Assembly (NCBI GenBank): GCA_012520615.1
Contig: JAAYNX010000222.1
Location: forward strand, 1-52,653
Reading direction: 5' to 3'
DNA: 52,653 nucleotides
From: Clostridiaceae bacterium
Lineage (GTDB): Bacteria; Bacillota; Clostridia; DSM-8532
Shown here: positions 24,179-31,250 of the stretch, piece by piece
Layout: every line of letters starts with the position of its first letter
How positions within the stretch are numbered: position 1 is the first letter of the stretch
Translations under genes and position numbers: made by a program
The notes under the pieces: generated by a model
Told to the model about the DNA's origin: nothing
Seen by the model: only the letters and a program-made list of their open reading frames with translations
The model's database searches: none

Positions 24179-24281
24179 TAGCTTGCTACCAATCAGTCTT
24201 CGCTGCCGCTTGGCTTCTTTGGCAAGCCTTGCATGGGTGTTGCTACTGTTTCTTTCGTCGCATTCGCTCCTTATAAACAGT
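24179..24281 (-). repeat. Dispersed ~105-nt repeat, copy B (inverted relative to copy A)
   Basis: On the minus strand it reads ACTGTTTATAAGGAGC, AAACAGTAGC, ATGCAAGGCTTGCC, GCAGCGAAGACTGATTGG and CAAGCTACT. Block order and most bases agree with copy A at 22805-22909. A further short hairpin, TTCAGCA/TGCTGAA, lies just outside at about 24291-24313. It lies about 35 nt upstream of yabP. Confidence 0.65.
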
Positions 24282-24637
24282 GCAACTACCTTCAGCAGTA
24301 GCTTGCTGAAAGTTCTGCCCTTGAATTTTATGCACAAGCTCCCCTTCATATTACTTATTGCCGAAAAATGCAGTTATGTTAATTATATGGCCTGTATTTT
24401 TGTGGTGTTCTGGTGATGAAGGTTACGGCGCTTGTTAACTTGCACAATTTTTTTGTTAAAAATCTAACACTCACAGCAAAAAGGATATGGATAATAAGGT
24501 TAAAATTTGATAGTGTATATACTGTTAACCTAATTAATTCTGATGCAAACGATGTTATTTCATAATATTTTCGGAATAATAAGGAGGACACAATTTATCA
24601 CACAGTTTAAAATAAATTTACAGAAAGGCATAATAGT
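24282..24637. other. Upstream region of the malate dehydrogenase gene
   Basis: About 350 nt, AT-rich. AAGGAGGAC lies at 24581-24589, well before the gene, and ACAGAAAGGC lies close to the ATG. GTTAAC-type dyads appear near 24433 and 24532. A TATACT near 24518 could be a -10, but without a good -35. No riboswitch class I know is visible. The 63-77 residue ORFs on either strand show no family features. Confidence 0.4.
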
Positions 24638-25588
24638 ATGAATAACAACAGATCGAAAGTAGCAATAATTGGAGCAGGATTCGTTGGAGCATCGACAGCA
24701 TTTGCCCTTGCAATGAAGCAGTTGGTAAATGAAATGGTAATCATCGATGTTGACAGGAATAAAGCTGCTGGGGAGGCAATGGATATCAATCACGGGCTGC
24801 CGTTTATCGGGCAGATGAATATTTATGACGGAGATTATTCCGACTGCGCTGATTGTGATGCCATTATTATTACAGCAGGAGTTAACAGAAAACCTGGTGA
24901 AACGCGTATTGATTTAGCTAAAAAGAATGTGAGTATCGCAAAAGAAGTTACAACCAATATAATGAAATATTATACCCGTGGTGTAATTCTTGTGGTTTCT
25001 AATCCGGTAGATATTCTCACTTATAAAGTCCAGAAATGGTCTGGCTTGCCCAATGGGAGAGTATTAGGAACTGGTACGGTTTTAGACAGTTCACGATTCA
25101 GATATCTGCTTAGCGAAAAGCTTGATGTGGATGTAAAAAATGTTCATGGTTATATTATTGGTGAACATGGGGAGACCCAATTACCATTCTGGAGTGCTAC
25201 ACACATTGCAGGTAAAAATATAAGTGAATATTTTAACGACCCAGCCTACGGCATAACAGAAGCCGATAAACTTTCCATTGTAGAGAATGTAAAAAGTGCG
25301 GGCGCCGGAATTATTAAGAACAAAGGTGCAACTTATTATGCAATTGCCGTTTCGGTAAATACACTCTTAGAGTCATTGCTTAAGAATCAAAATACCATTA
25401 GAACGGTTTCATCGGTCATTGATAATAAATTCGGTATTGACGATGTAGCCTTGAGTCTTCCCTCAGTCCTTAATCAAAACGGGGTTAAAAAGGTTATGGA
25501 CTTAAACATGACCGATGAAGAACTTTCCTTACTTCATCATTCAGCAGATCAGTTGAAGCTTATTTTAGAAGAAGTAAAAGATATTTGA
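24638..25588 (+). CDS. mdh: LDH-type malate dehydrogenase
   Basis: A 316-residue NAD-dependent 2-hydroxyacid dehydrogenase of the LDH/MDH superfamily. Rossmann motif VAIIGAGFVGAST with Asp37/Asp39 in VIIDVDR points to NAD(H). The substrate loop reads GVNRKPGETRIDL: lactate dehydrogenases have Gln at the place of Arg84 here (NQKPGETR), and Arg at this place selects malate/oxaloacetate. The remaining catalytic residues are present (Arg90, NPVDILTY, RFRYLL, GEHGE with the catalytic His). The call as malate rather than lactate dehydrogenase therefore rests on Arg84 and on the malic enzyme encoded next. Together they make a malate shunt: oxaloacetate to malate to pyruvate, moving reducing power from NADH to NADPH. 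Confidence 0.88.
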   Translation: MNNNRSKVAIIGAGFVGASTAFALAMKQLVNEMVIIDVDRNKAAGEAMDINHGLPFIGQMNIYDGDYSDCADCDAIIITAGVNRKPGETRIDLAKKNVSIAKEVTTNIMKYYTRGVILVVSNPVDILTYKVQKWSGLPNGRVLGTGTVLDSSRFRYLLSEKLDVDVKNVHGYIIGEHGETQLPFWSATHIAGKNISEYFNDPAYGITEADKLSIVENVKSAGAGIIKNKGATYYAIAVSVNTLLESLLKNQNTIRTVSSVIDNKFGIDDVALSLPSVLNQNGVKKVMDLNMTDEELSLLHHSADQLKLILEEVKDI

Positions 25589-25623
25589 GTTACGGACAAA
25601 TTATTATTAAGGAGCGAAATATT

Positions 25624-26796
25624 ATGGATTACAGAAAAGAATCATTAAAACTTCATAATGAATGGAAGGGAAAAATCGAAGTTATCAGTAAAGTTCCGGT
25701 AAAAGATAAGCAAGACCTTTCACTTGCATATACCCCAGGTGTTGCTGAACCATGCCTTGCCATTCAAAAAGATGTAAACCTCTCATACAACCTGACAAGG
25801 AGATGGAACCTTGTTGCAGTTGTAACAGACGGTACTGCGGTACTTGGGCTGGGGGATATTGGTCCTGAAGCCGGAATGCCTGTTATGGAAGGCAAATGTG
25901 TATTGTTTAAAACCTTTGGTGATGTAGATGCATTTCCGCTTTGCATCCGCTCCAAAGACGTAGATGAAATCGTACACACGATTAAATTGCTTGCCGGAAG
26001 CTTCGGAGGCGTAAATTTGGAGGATATCTCTGCTCCAAGATGTTTTGAAATTGAAAAACGGCTGAAGGCTGAATGCGATATTCCAATATTCCATGATGAC
26101 CAACACGGTACTGCTATCGTCGTTCTGGCAGCTATGCTAAATGCTTTGAAGCTAACAAATAAGGACATACATGATATCGAGGTTGTAGTAAATGGCTCTG
26201 GAGCGGCAGGTATAGCCATCACTAAACTGTTGATGGCTATGGGATTGGAAAAAGTTATCCTTTGCGATACAAAGGGTGCTATTTATGAAGGAAGAGACAA
26301 TCTGAACCCAATAAAAGAAGAAATGGCTAAGATATCAAATCTGCATAAGAAAAAAGGCCTGTTAGAGGATGTCATCGTTGGAGCTGATGTGTTCCTTGGT
26401 GTATCTGCAGCCGGTGTTCTCACAAAGGAAATGGTTAAAACAATGGCAAATGATCCTATTATTTTTGCCATGGCAAATCCCACCCCGGAGATAATGCCGG
26501 ACGAAGCAATTGAAGCCGGTGCAAGTGTTGTGGGTACAGGTCGTTCAGACTTCCCGAACCAGATTAACAACGTTCTTGCATTCCCTGGCATTTTCAGAGG
26601 CACTTTGGATGTAAGAGCAAGCGATATCAATGATGAAATGAAGATTGCAGCAGCAAAAGCTATCGCAGAACTTGTTTCTGATGAGGAACTCAATGCTGAA
26701 TATGTTATTCCCGCTCCTTTTGATCCTAGGGTAGGAAGCGCAGTTGCCAAAGCAGTTGCAGAAGCTGCCAGAAAATCAGGCGTTAGCAGGGTATAA
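25624..26796 (+). CDS. Malic enzyme (malate dehydrogenase, oxaloacetate-decarboxylating)
   Basis: A 390-residue short-form bacterial malic enzyme, converting malate to pyruvate and CO2 with NAD(P)+. Family segments: LSLAYTPGVAEPCLAI, NLVAVVTDGTAVLGLGDIGP, VMEGKCVLFK, FGGVNLEDISAPRCFEIE, IFHDDQHGTAIVVLA (metal and catalytic site) and the nucleotide fold VVVNGSGAAGIAI. It starts at 25624 after AAGGAGCG, 35 nt past mdh, in the same transcript. Coenzyme choice cannot be fixed by eye; in the clostridial malate shunt it is NADP-dependent and ammonium-activated. A perfect terminator follows. Confidence 0.96.
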   Translation: MDYRKESLKLHNEWKGKIEVISKVPVKDKQDLSLAYTPGVAEPCLAIQKDVNLSYNLTRRWNLVAVVTDGTAVLGLGDIGPEAGMPVMEGKCVLFKTFGDVDAFPLCIRSKDVDEIVHTIKLLAGSFGGVNLEDISAPRCFEIEKRLKAECDIPIFHDDQHGTAIVVLAAMLNALKLTNKDIHDIEVVVNGSGAAGIAITKLLMAMGLEKVILCDTKGAIYEGRDNLNPIKEEMAKISNLHKKKGLLEDVIVGADVFLGVSAAGVLTKEMVKTMANDPIIFAMANPTPEIMPDEAIEAGASVVGTGRSDFPNQINNVLAFPGIFRGTLDVRASDINDEMKIAAAKAIAELVSDEELNAEYVIPAPFDPRVGSAVAKAVAEAARKSGVSRV

Positions 26797-26818
26797 GGAA
26801 ATCATCCGATTGTATAAA

Positions 26819-26860
26819 TACATACCGGGAGCATCATTTAAGTGAGGCTCCCGGTATGTA
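26819..26860. terminator. Terminator of the mdh-malic enzyme operon
   Basis: TACATACCGGGAGC pairs perfectly over 14 bp with GCTCCCGGTATGTA around a 14-nt loop. It lies between convergent operons and probably serves both. Confidence 0.85.
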
Positions 26861-26902
26861 ATTAATTCCTAAGTTTAACTCCCCTTTGTGGGAGTCTATT
26901 AT

Positions 26903-27142
26903 TTATATAAGCTCATACATTTCAATGCTTTCTTCTTTTTTAACATGTTCAGTTACCTTTAGAACCTTGAATTTGGTAAGATTCTCACCAAATCGGATTT
27001 CAACAATATCTCCCACATTAACTTCTGTCCCAGGCTTGGCAGTACGACCGTTTATAGTAACTTTCTCCTTTGAACAGGCCTCATTGGCTAGAGTTCTCCT
27101 TTTAATAATACGACTAACTTTAAGAAATTTATCTATACGCAT
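26903..27142 (-). CDS. yabO: S4-domain RNA-binding protein YabO (RqcP)
   Basis: A 79-residue S4 RNA-binding protein: MRIDKFLKVSRIIKRRTLANEACSKEKVTINGR (read in parts) then KPGTEVNVGDIVEIRFG. This is the YabO/RqcP family, which acts with RqcH in ribosome-associated quality control by alanine tailing. The ATG at 27142 comes 1 nt after the mazG stop and follows GAGGAGG; the track's longer ORF overlaps mazG and is not used. Order mazG-yabO is as in Bacillus (yabN-yabO). In Bacillus yabP would be next; here mdh and the malic enzyme gene are interposed. Confidence 0.93.
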   Translation of the reverse strand: MRIDKFLKVSRIIKRRTLANEACSKEKVTINGRTAKPGTEVNVGDIVEIRFGENLTKFKVLKVTEHVKKEESIEMYELI

Positions 27143-27143
27143 G

Positions 27144-27950
27144 CTAATCCTCCTCTTTTTCTTTTCCTTCAAGTTTTTTAGATTCATCCCAGAAAGCATC
27201 CATCTCGGCAAGAGACATATCAGCAAGCTGTTTTCCTTGCTTAGCGGCGCTTTTTTCAACAAATTCAAACCTGCGAATAAACTTGTTAACAGTAGCTGTT
27301 AACGCAAGCTCGGGCTGGACCTTCAAAAACCTTGATACGTTTACTACCGCAAAGAGTAAGTCTCCCAGTTCTTCTTCAATGTTTGCTCTATTTTCGTTTT
27401 TGTATGCCTCCTCCAGCTCTTTAAACTCCTCTTTCACCTTGAGCATGGCATCATTTATATCATCCCAGTCAAACCCAACCTGAGCAGCTTTCTGCTGCAC
27501 TTTAAAGCTTCGCATAAGAGCAGGAAGGTTGCTCGGAACCCCATTCAAAACTTGTGTCTGTGTTTTCTGACCCTTTTCTTCCTTCTTGATCTTTTCCCAA
27601 ATCGTCATTACATCATCGGGAGTTTCTGCTTCTTCTCCCCCGAAAACATGTCGGTGACGATTTACCATTTTTGCACTTACACCGTGAATTACATCGCTAA
27701 AGTCAAATTGTCCGTTCTCTTTGGCAATCTGAGCATGAAATACAACTTGAAGGAGTAAGTCTCCCAACTCATCGCAAAGTTTTGTGGGGCTTTCCTCGTC
27801 TATGGCTTCTAAAACTTCATATGCCTCTTCTATAAGGTATCGTTTAAGACTCTTGTGATCCTGCTCCCTATCCCACGGACAACCATTTGGAGCCCGAAGC
27901 AAAGACATAATCTCCAACAAATCATTATAGTCATATCTTTCTTTTTTCAT
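27144..27950 (-). CDS. mazG: Nucleoside triphosphate pyrophosphohydrolase MazG (YabN C-terminal type)
   Basis: A 268-residue all-alpha NTP pyrophosphohydrolase that hydrolyses (d)NTPs to NMP and PPi, house-cleaning in the cytoplasm. Two tandem MazG domains: first CPWDREQDHKSLKRYLIEEAYEVLEAID (20-55) with the metal-binding EExxE and LCDELGDLLLQVVFHAQIA; second KVQQKAAQVGFDWDD and NIEEELGDLLFAVVNVSRFL. It lacks the N-terminal methyltransferase-like domain of Bacillus YabN, so it resembles E. coli MazG in length. AGGAATAT precedes the ATG. First gene of the split mazG-yabO-yabP-yabQ-divIC series within this window. Confidence 0.95.
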   Translation of the reverse strand: MKKERYDYNDLLEIMSLLRAPNGCPWDREQDHKSLKRYLIEEAYEVLEAIDEESPTKLCDELGDLLLQVVFHAQIAKENGQFDFSDVIHGVSAKMVNRHRHVFGGEEAETPDDVMTIWEKIKKEEKGQKTQTQVLNGVPSNLPALMRSFKVQQKAAQVGFDWDDINDAMLKVKEEFKELEEAYKNENRANIEEELGDLLFAVVNVSRFLKVQPELALTATVNKFIRRFEFVEKSAAKQGKQLADMSLAEMDAFWDESKKLEGKEKEED

Positions 27951-28007
27951 ATATTCCTCCGCTATTAGTCCGTTGATTACCTGCCGTAAATTTCTTGATT
28001 TTGTTTA

Positions 28008-28787
28008 TCAGCGTTTGAGTTCCCCTGTACCGGTGAGTTTTTCTATACTCCTTGGCAGGGCATCCTTAGAATTTTTCCAATCCGCTTCGGAGTTACGGTA
28101 ATCAAACATCTTTGTAAAGTAATTTACTTCTTCATTAATTCGTTTTAGTTCTGACAATTCCAAAGGCAACAGTTCAGTTAAAAATTCAGCCTGCGTGGCA
28201 GGAGAAAACACCTCTCTTGCTTTAATAAGCAATCCTTCAACATGCTTTAGACAAAAACCTTTAGATTCATTGAATTTCCTTTTAAATTGCGGCTCCTTTT
28301 TATAAAGATAGAGGGTGTTATCTAAAAGTCTGTCCATATTGTCATTTGTTTTTTTGCATACGGCGCAAGTGCTTTTTAACGTGGTAAGTTTACTTAGCAA
28401 TTCCTCTATAGCCTTTCCCGCAACACTCTTCCTGCCCTTGATGTTTTCTGAAAAAGCTTCGAGGTGACCTTTATTTTGCAAGGAATTGATTTCCTTTTCA
28501 TGCTTTAAATATATTTCTTCTATGTCCTTGATCTGCTCGGCCATATGAGTGTCAATAACCAAAGCCAGCGGTAATCTATTCTTCTGAAGGTTGTACAGCT
28601 TGGCAAAATGATTGGCACAAAAGCCGGTACGATTTGTTTCAATCCTGCAATCAGGTTCCATCATGGCCGGCCCTATAGCATATTCCAGTGCATCATTCTC
28701 TAACCTTTTTTCACAAACACAAAGGGGGCATTCGGTTTTCTGATCAAATGCCTCATTGATAGGAATGGTATATATTCTTTCTTTCAT
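28008..28787 (-). CDS. DUF6062 family Cys-rich protein
   Basis: A 259-residue soluble protein of the DUF6062 type. Paired metal-knuckle-like motifs recur: CPLCVCE (about 20-26) with GFCANH (about 54-60), then CAVCK (about 138-142) with GFCLKH (about 175-180). This gives two CxxC...CxxH sets and suggests two zinc sites on a helical scaffold. The middle is long and alpha-helical. The start is MKERIYTIPI, because GGAG lies 9 nt upstream and the track's earlier TTG sits on it. It follows no operon partner with certainty; mazG begins 57 nt downstream on the same strand, so cotranscription is possible. Function unknown. Confidence 0.85.
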   Translation of the reverse strand: MKERIYTIPINEAFDQKTECPLCVCEKRLENDALEYAIGPAMMEPDCRIETNRTGFCANHFAKLYNLQKNRLPLALVIDTHMAEQIKDIEEIYLKHEKEINSLQNKGHLEAFSENIKGRKSVAGKAIEELLSKLTTLKSTCAVCKKTNDNMDRLLDNTLYLYKKEPQFKRKFNESKGFCLKHVEGLLIKAREVFSPATQAEFLTELLPLELSELKRINEEVNYFTKMFDYRNSEADWKNSKDALPRSIEKLTGTGELKR

Positions 28788-28904
28788 GTATAATATCTCC
28801 AAGTTTTCTAGGACCGCTTTTTACCAATGTGTATAGGATATCACAATTGGAAAAAACTAATCAAGGCTATTACACCCGTTTTTGATGTTTTTTTCAAAAA
28901 ACAC

Positions 28905-28933
28905 TTGACTCTAAATAAGGTCTTTGCTATTAT
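28905..28933 (+). promoter_or_regulatory. Promoter of the tRNA-Met/tRNA-Glu unit
   Basis: TTGACT, a 17-nt spacer and TATTAT, ending 36 nt before tRNA-Met. Confidence 0.8.
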
Positions 28934-28969
28934 GTAATAGCGTCACAAAACGGTTCGCGAAAAATTTAT

Positions 28970-29046
28970 GGCGGCGTAGCTCAGATGGCTAGAGCACGCG
29001 GTTCATACCCGCGGTGTCGTTGGTTCAATTCCTACCGCCGCTACCA
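28970..29046 (+). tRNA. tRNA-Met (CAT), elongator type
   Basis: Cloverleaf with acceptor GGCGGCG / CGCCGCT, D-arm AGCTCAGATGGCTAGAGCA, anticodon stem-loop CGCGG-TTCATAC-CCGCG (anticodon CAT) and T-loop GGTTCAATTCC, with encoded CCA. The fully paired first acceptor position and lack of the initiator GGG/CCC anticodon stem argue for the elongator. An Ile-tRNA whose CAT is later modified cannot be wholly excluded by eye. Confidence 0.93.
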
Positions 29047-29049
29047 TAT

Positions 29050-29124
29050 GGCCCCATGGTCAAGAGGTCAAGACACGGCCCTTTCACGGCTGTAACGGGG
29101 GTTCGATTCCCCCTGGGGTCACCA
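29050..29124 (+). tRNA. tRNA-Glu (TTC)
   Basis: Starts GGCCCCATGGTCAAG and ends CTGGGGTCACCA with encoded CCA. Anticodon loop CTTTCAC gives TTC. Three nt after tRNA-Met. Confidence 0.97.
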
Positions 29125-29126
29125 AT

Positions 29127-29160
29127 AAAAGCGAGATGATTACAAATCATCTCGCTTTTT
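29127..29160 (+). terminator. Terminator of the tRNA-Met/Glu unit
   Basis: AAAAGCGAGATGATT pairs perfectly over 15 bp with AATCATCTCGCTTTT around a 3-nt loop, followed by TGTTT. Confidence 0.92.
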
Positions 29161-29217
29161 GTTTACGCGGAAAATCCTTCGACTCCACTGCGCTCCGCTC
29201 AAGAGGACATCAACATA

Positions 29218-29247
29218 TGTCATTCTGAATGGAGTAAAGCGGAATGA
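29218..29247 (+). repeat. Dispersed repeat, copy 2 (see 1508-1587)
   Basis: TGTCATTCTGAATGGAGTAA continuing AAGCGGAATGA repeats the minus-strand sequence of the 1508-1587 element with two mismatches. Just upstream is AATCCTTCGACTCCACTGCG, a sequence style common in intergenic palindromes of Firmicutes. Confidence 0.6.
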
Positions 29248-29260
29248 CACACCACCTATG

Positions 29261-29854
29261 TCAATTCAATTCGTCAAGAGTGAGGGAGAAGTTGTTCATG
29301 AAATGCTTCATGAAGTACTCGACTTCGGGAAGCTTTAAACTTTTTATCTTTTTTTGTATTGACTTTTGTGCTTTTTGGAATTCACCGTTTCCGGCTTTTG
29401 ACTCTTCCACACATTTTATGTAGGCACAAATTCTGTCTGCGGCTTTAACTAGCCTCCCTTCGAGGCTAGTTTCATCATAGAACAGAATTCCTTTATAATA
29501 ATCCTGTAAAAAATCAGGAAGCAGTGATAAAAGCTTATCTTTTGAAAGTTCCTCCAAACCTTTATACGAAGTTTGAATCTCCGGGTTAAAATATTTTATA
29601 GGAGTGGGAAGATCTCCGGTGATGGTTTCGTTGCTATCATGATACATTGCAAATAGAGCTGTTTTTTCAGGATTTGCATTACCATTATATACCTTATTAT
29701 TGATTACAGCCAAACCATGGGCAATCATAGCTACCTGAAGGCTGTGCTCCATAATATTTTCTCTGTCCACATTTCGCATAAGGCTCCATCTGTAAATATG
29801 CCTCATGCGGGACAAAAAAGCAAAAAAGCTGTATTGGTTATTTTCCTGATTCAA
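29261..29854 (-). CDS. HD-domain nucleotide phosphohydrolase (YfbR-like 5'-deoxynucleotidase)
   Basis: A 197-residue cytoplasmic HD hydrolase. Motifs: RMRHIYRWSLM, then ENIMEHSLQVAMIAH with the first metal His, FAMYHDSNETITGDLPTP with the HD pair and the E-T...GD loop typical for YfbR, and ETSLEGRLVKAADRICAYIKC with the last Asp. YfbR-type enzymes dephosphorylate deoxyribonucleoside 5'-monophosphates. It starts at TTG; AGGGAGG lies about 9 nt upstream and no ATG fits. murA begins upstream on the same strand with only a 29-nt gap, so they may share a transcript. Confidence 0.92.
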   Translation of the reverse strand: MNQENNQYSFFAFLSRMRHIYRWSLMRNVDRENIMEHSLQVAMIAHGLAVINNKVYNGNANPEKTALFAMYHDSNETITGDLPTPIKYFNPEIQTSYKGLEELSKDKLLSLLPDFLQDYYKGILFYDETSLEGRLVKAADRICAYIKCVEESKAGNGEFQKAQKSIQKKIKSLKLPEVEYFMKHFMNNFSLTLDELN

Positions 29855-29883
29855 TAAAAAAACCTCCCTTTAAAACAACTCTG

Positions 29884-31143
29884 TCATACCCGTTGAATAT
29901 CTGCACCAAGTCTCTGTAATTTATTCTCTATAAATTCGTACCCTCTGTCAATATGATGTATGTCGAGGACCTCTGTTGTTCCGGTAGCGGCAAGTCCTGC
30001 AATTATAAGCGCCGCTCCTGCCCTTAAATCCGTTGCACGCACCTGCGCCCCCTGTAATGTCTCTATACCTTCTATAATTGCTGTTCTTCCGTCTACGCGT
30101 ATTTGAGCGCCCATTCTTCTAAGTTCATTTACATGCATGAATCTGTTTTCAAAAATAGTTTCCACAATAACGCTGGTTCCTTCGGCAAAACAGACATACG
30201 CAGATAATTGGGCCTGCATATCTGTTGGAAAGCCGGGAAACGGATGGGTCTTAATATCCAAAGCCATAGGCCTGTTTTTACCTATGACTCTTATAGTATT
30301 ATTTTCTTCTATGATTTCGATGCCTGATTCCCGCAGCTTAGCCGTTACAGGTTTTAAATGCTCGGGAACTACATTTTTAAGGGTTATGTCTCCGCCGGTT
30401 AACGCCGCTGCTGTCATAAATGTTCCGGCCTCAATTCTGTCTGGCATAATGGTATGTTCCGTGCCATTTACCTTATCCACACCATCTATTGTTATCGTAT
30501 CCGTTCCCGCTCCGAAGATTTTTGCTCCCATTTTGGTAAGAAATGATGCTAAATCTACTATTTCAGGCTCCGATGCCGCATTTTCGATTACTGTCCGCCC
30601 CTCAGCCAATACTGCCGCAGTTATCAGGTTTTCAGTTGCTCCCACGCTAGGAAAATCAAGATAAATAGTTGCTCCATGCAGCTTTTTATCGGGGCAATAT
30701 GCCTCAATGAAACCATGTCCGTTATTTATTTGCGCACCCATAGCCTCAAAGCCTTTAAGATGGAGGTCTACTGGTCTGCTTCCGATGGGGCATCCTCCTG
30801 GCAAAGCAACTTTTGCGGTTCCTGTTCTGGCAAGCAAAGGCCCCATTACCAAAAAAGAAGCCCGGAGCTTGTTTACCAATTCATACTCTGCAGTATGACC
30901 GGTAAGAGATTGGGCTGATACTGTAATTTTTCTTGATCTTCCGTTTACTTTTACATTTGCCCCCAAGTTTGATATAAGTTCGCACATATCCGAAACATCA
31001 TCTAACCCCGGAATTTGTTTGATGAGGCATTCCTCTGCTGTTAATAAGCATGCAGATATAATGGGGAGAATAGCATTTTTTGAACTTGAAATTAATGCAG
31101 AGCCCATTAAAGGCTTTCCCCCGTTAATAACAAAAGCTCCCAT
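29884..31143 (-). CDS. murA: UDP-N-acetylglucosamine 1-carboxyvinyltransferase
   Basis: First committed step of peptidoglycan synthesis, adding enolpyruvate from PEP to UDP-GlcNAc; cytoplasmic. 419 residues, the normal length. Substrate-binding SSSKNAILPIISACLL at the N-terminus, the active-site loop LPGGCPIGSRPVDLHL with the catalytic Cys (fosfomycin target), DFPSVGATENL, and PGFPTDMQAQLSA all match. The start is ATG at 31143, with AAGAGG 8 nt upstream; the track's GTG is too close to that site. Firmicutes often have two copies (murAA, murAB); which one this is cannot be told here. Downstream of the two giant surface-protein genes on the same strand. Confidence 0.96.
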   Translation of the reverse strand: MGAFVINGGKPLMGSALISSSKNAILPIISACLLTAEECLIKQIPGLDDVSDMCELISNLGANVKVNGRSRKITVSAQSLTGHTAEYELVNKLRASFLVMGPLLARTGTAKVALPGGCPIGSRPVDLHLKGFEAMGAQINNGHGFIEAYCPDKKLHGATIYLDFPSVGATENLITAAVLAEGRTVIENAASEPEIVDLASFLTKMGAKIFGAGTDTITIDGVDKVNGTEHTIMPDRIEAGTFMTAAALTGGDITLKNVVPEHLKPVTAKLRESGIEIIEENNTIRVIGKNRPMALDIKTHPFPGFPTDMQAQLSAYVCFAEGTSVIVETIFENRFMHVNELRRMGAQIRVDGRTAIIEGIETLQGAQVRATDLRAGAALIIAGLAATGTTEVLDIHHIDRGYEFIENKLQRLGADIQRV

Positions 31144-31250
31144 ATACTTCACCTCTTAATTTTTATGTAAAAGTCTTTAATGAAGCTTTTGTTCATGTCT
31201 TTATTATTTTCTTAAAACTTAGTTTCAATCATGGTAAATAATCTTGTTTT

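Noticed and set aside
24158-24349. 63-aa minus-strand ORF between yabP and mdh
   Set aside because: Its sequence is mostly made of the ~105-nt repeat (copy B); no ribosome-binding site and low-complexity composition.
24638-25588. Annotation of the dehydrogenase as L-lactate dehydrogenase
   Set aside because: Overall LDH-like, but the specificity position is Arg (NRKPGETR) and the gene is paired with a malic enzyme, so malate dehydrogenase is favoured.
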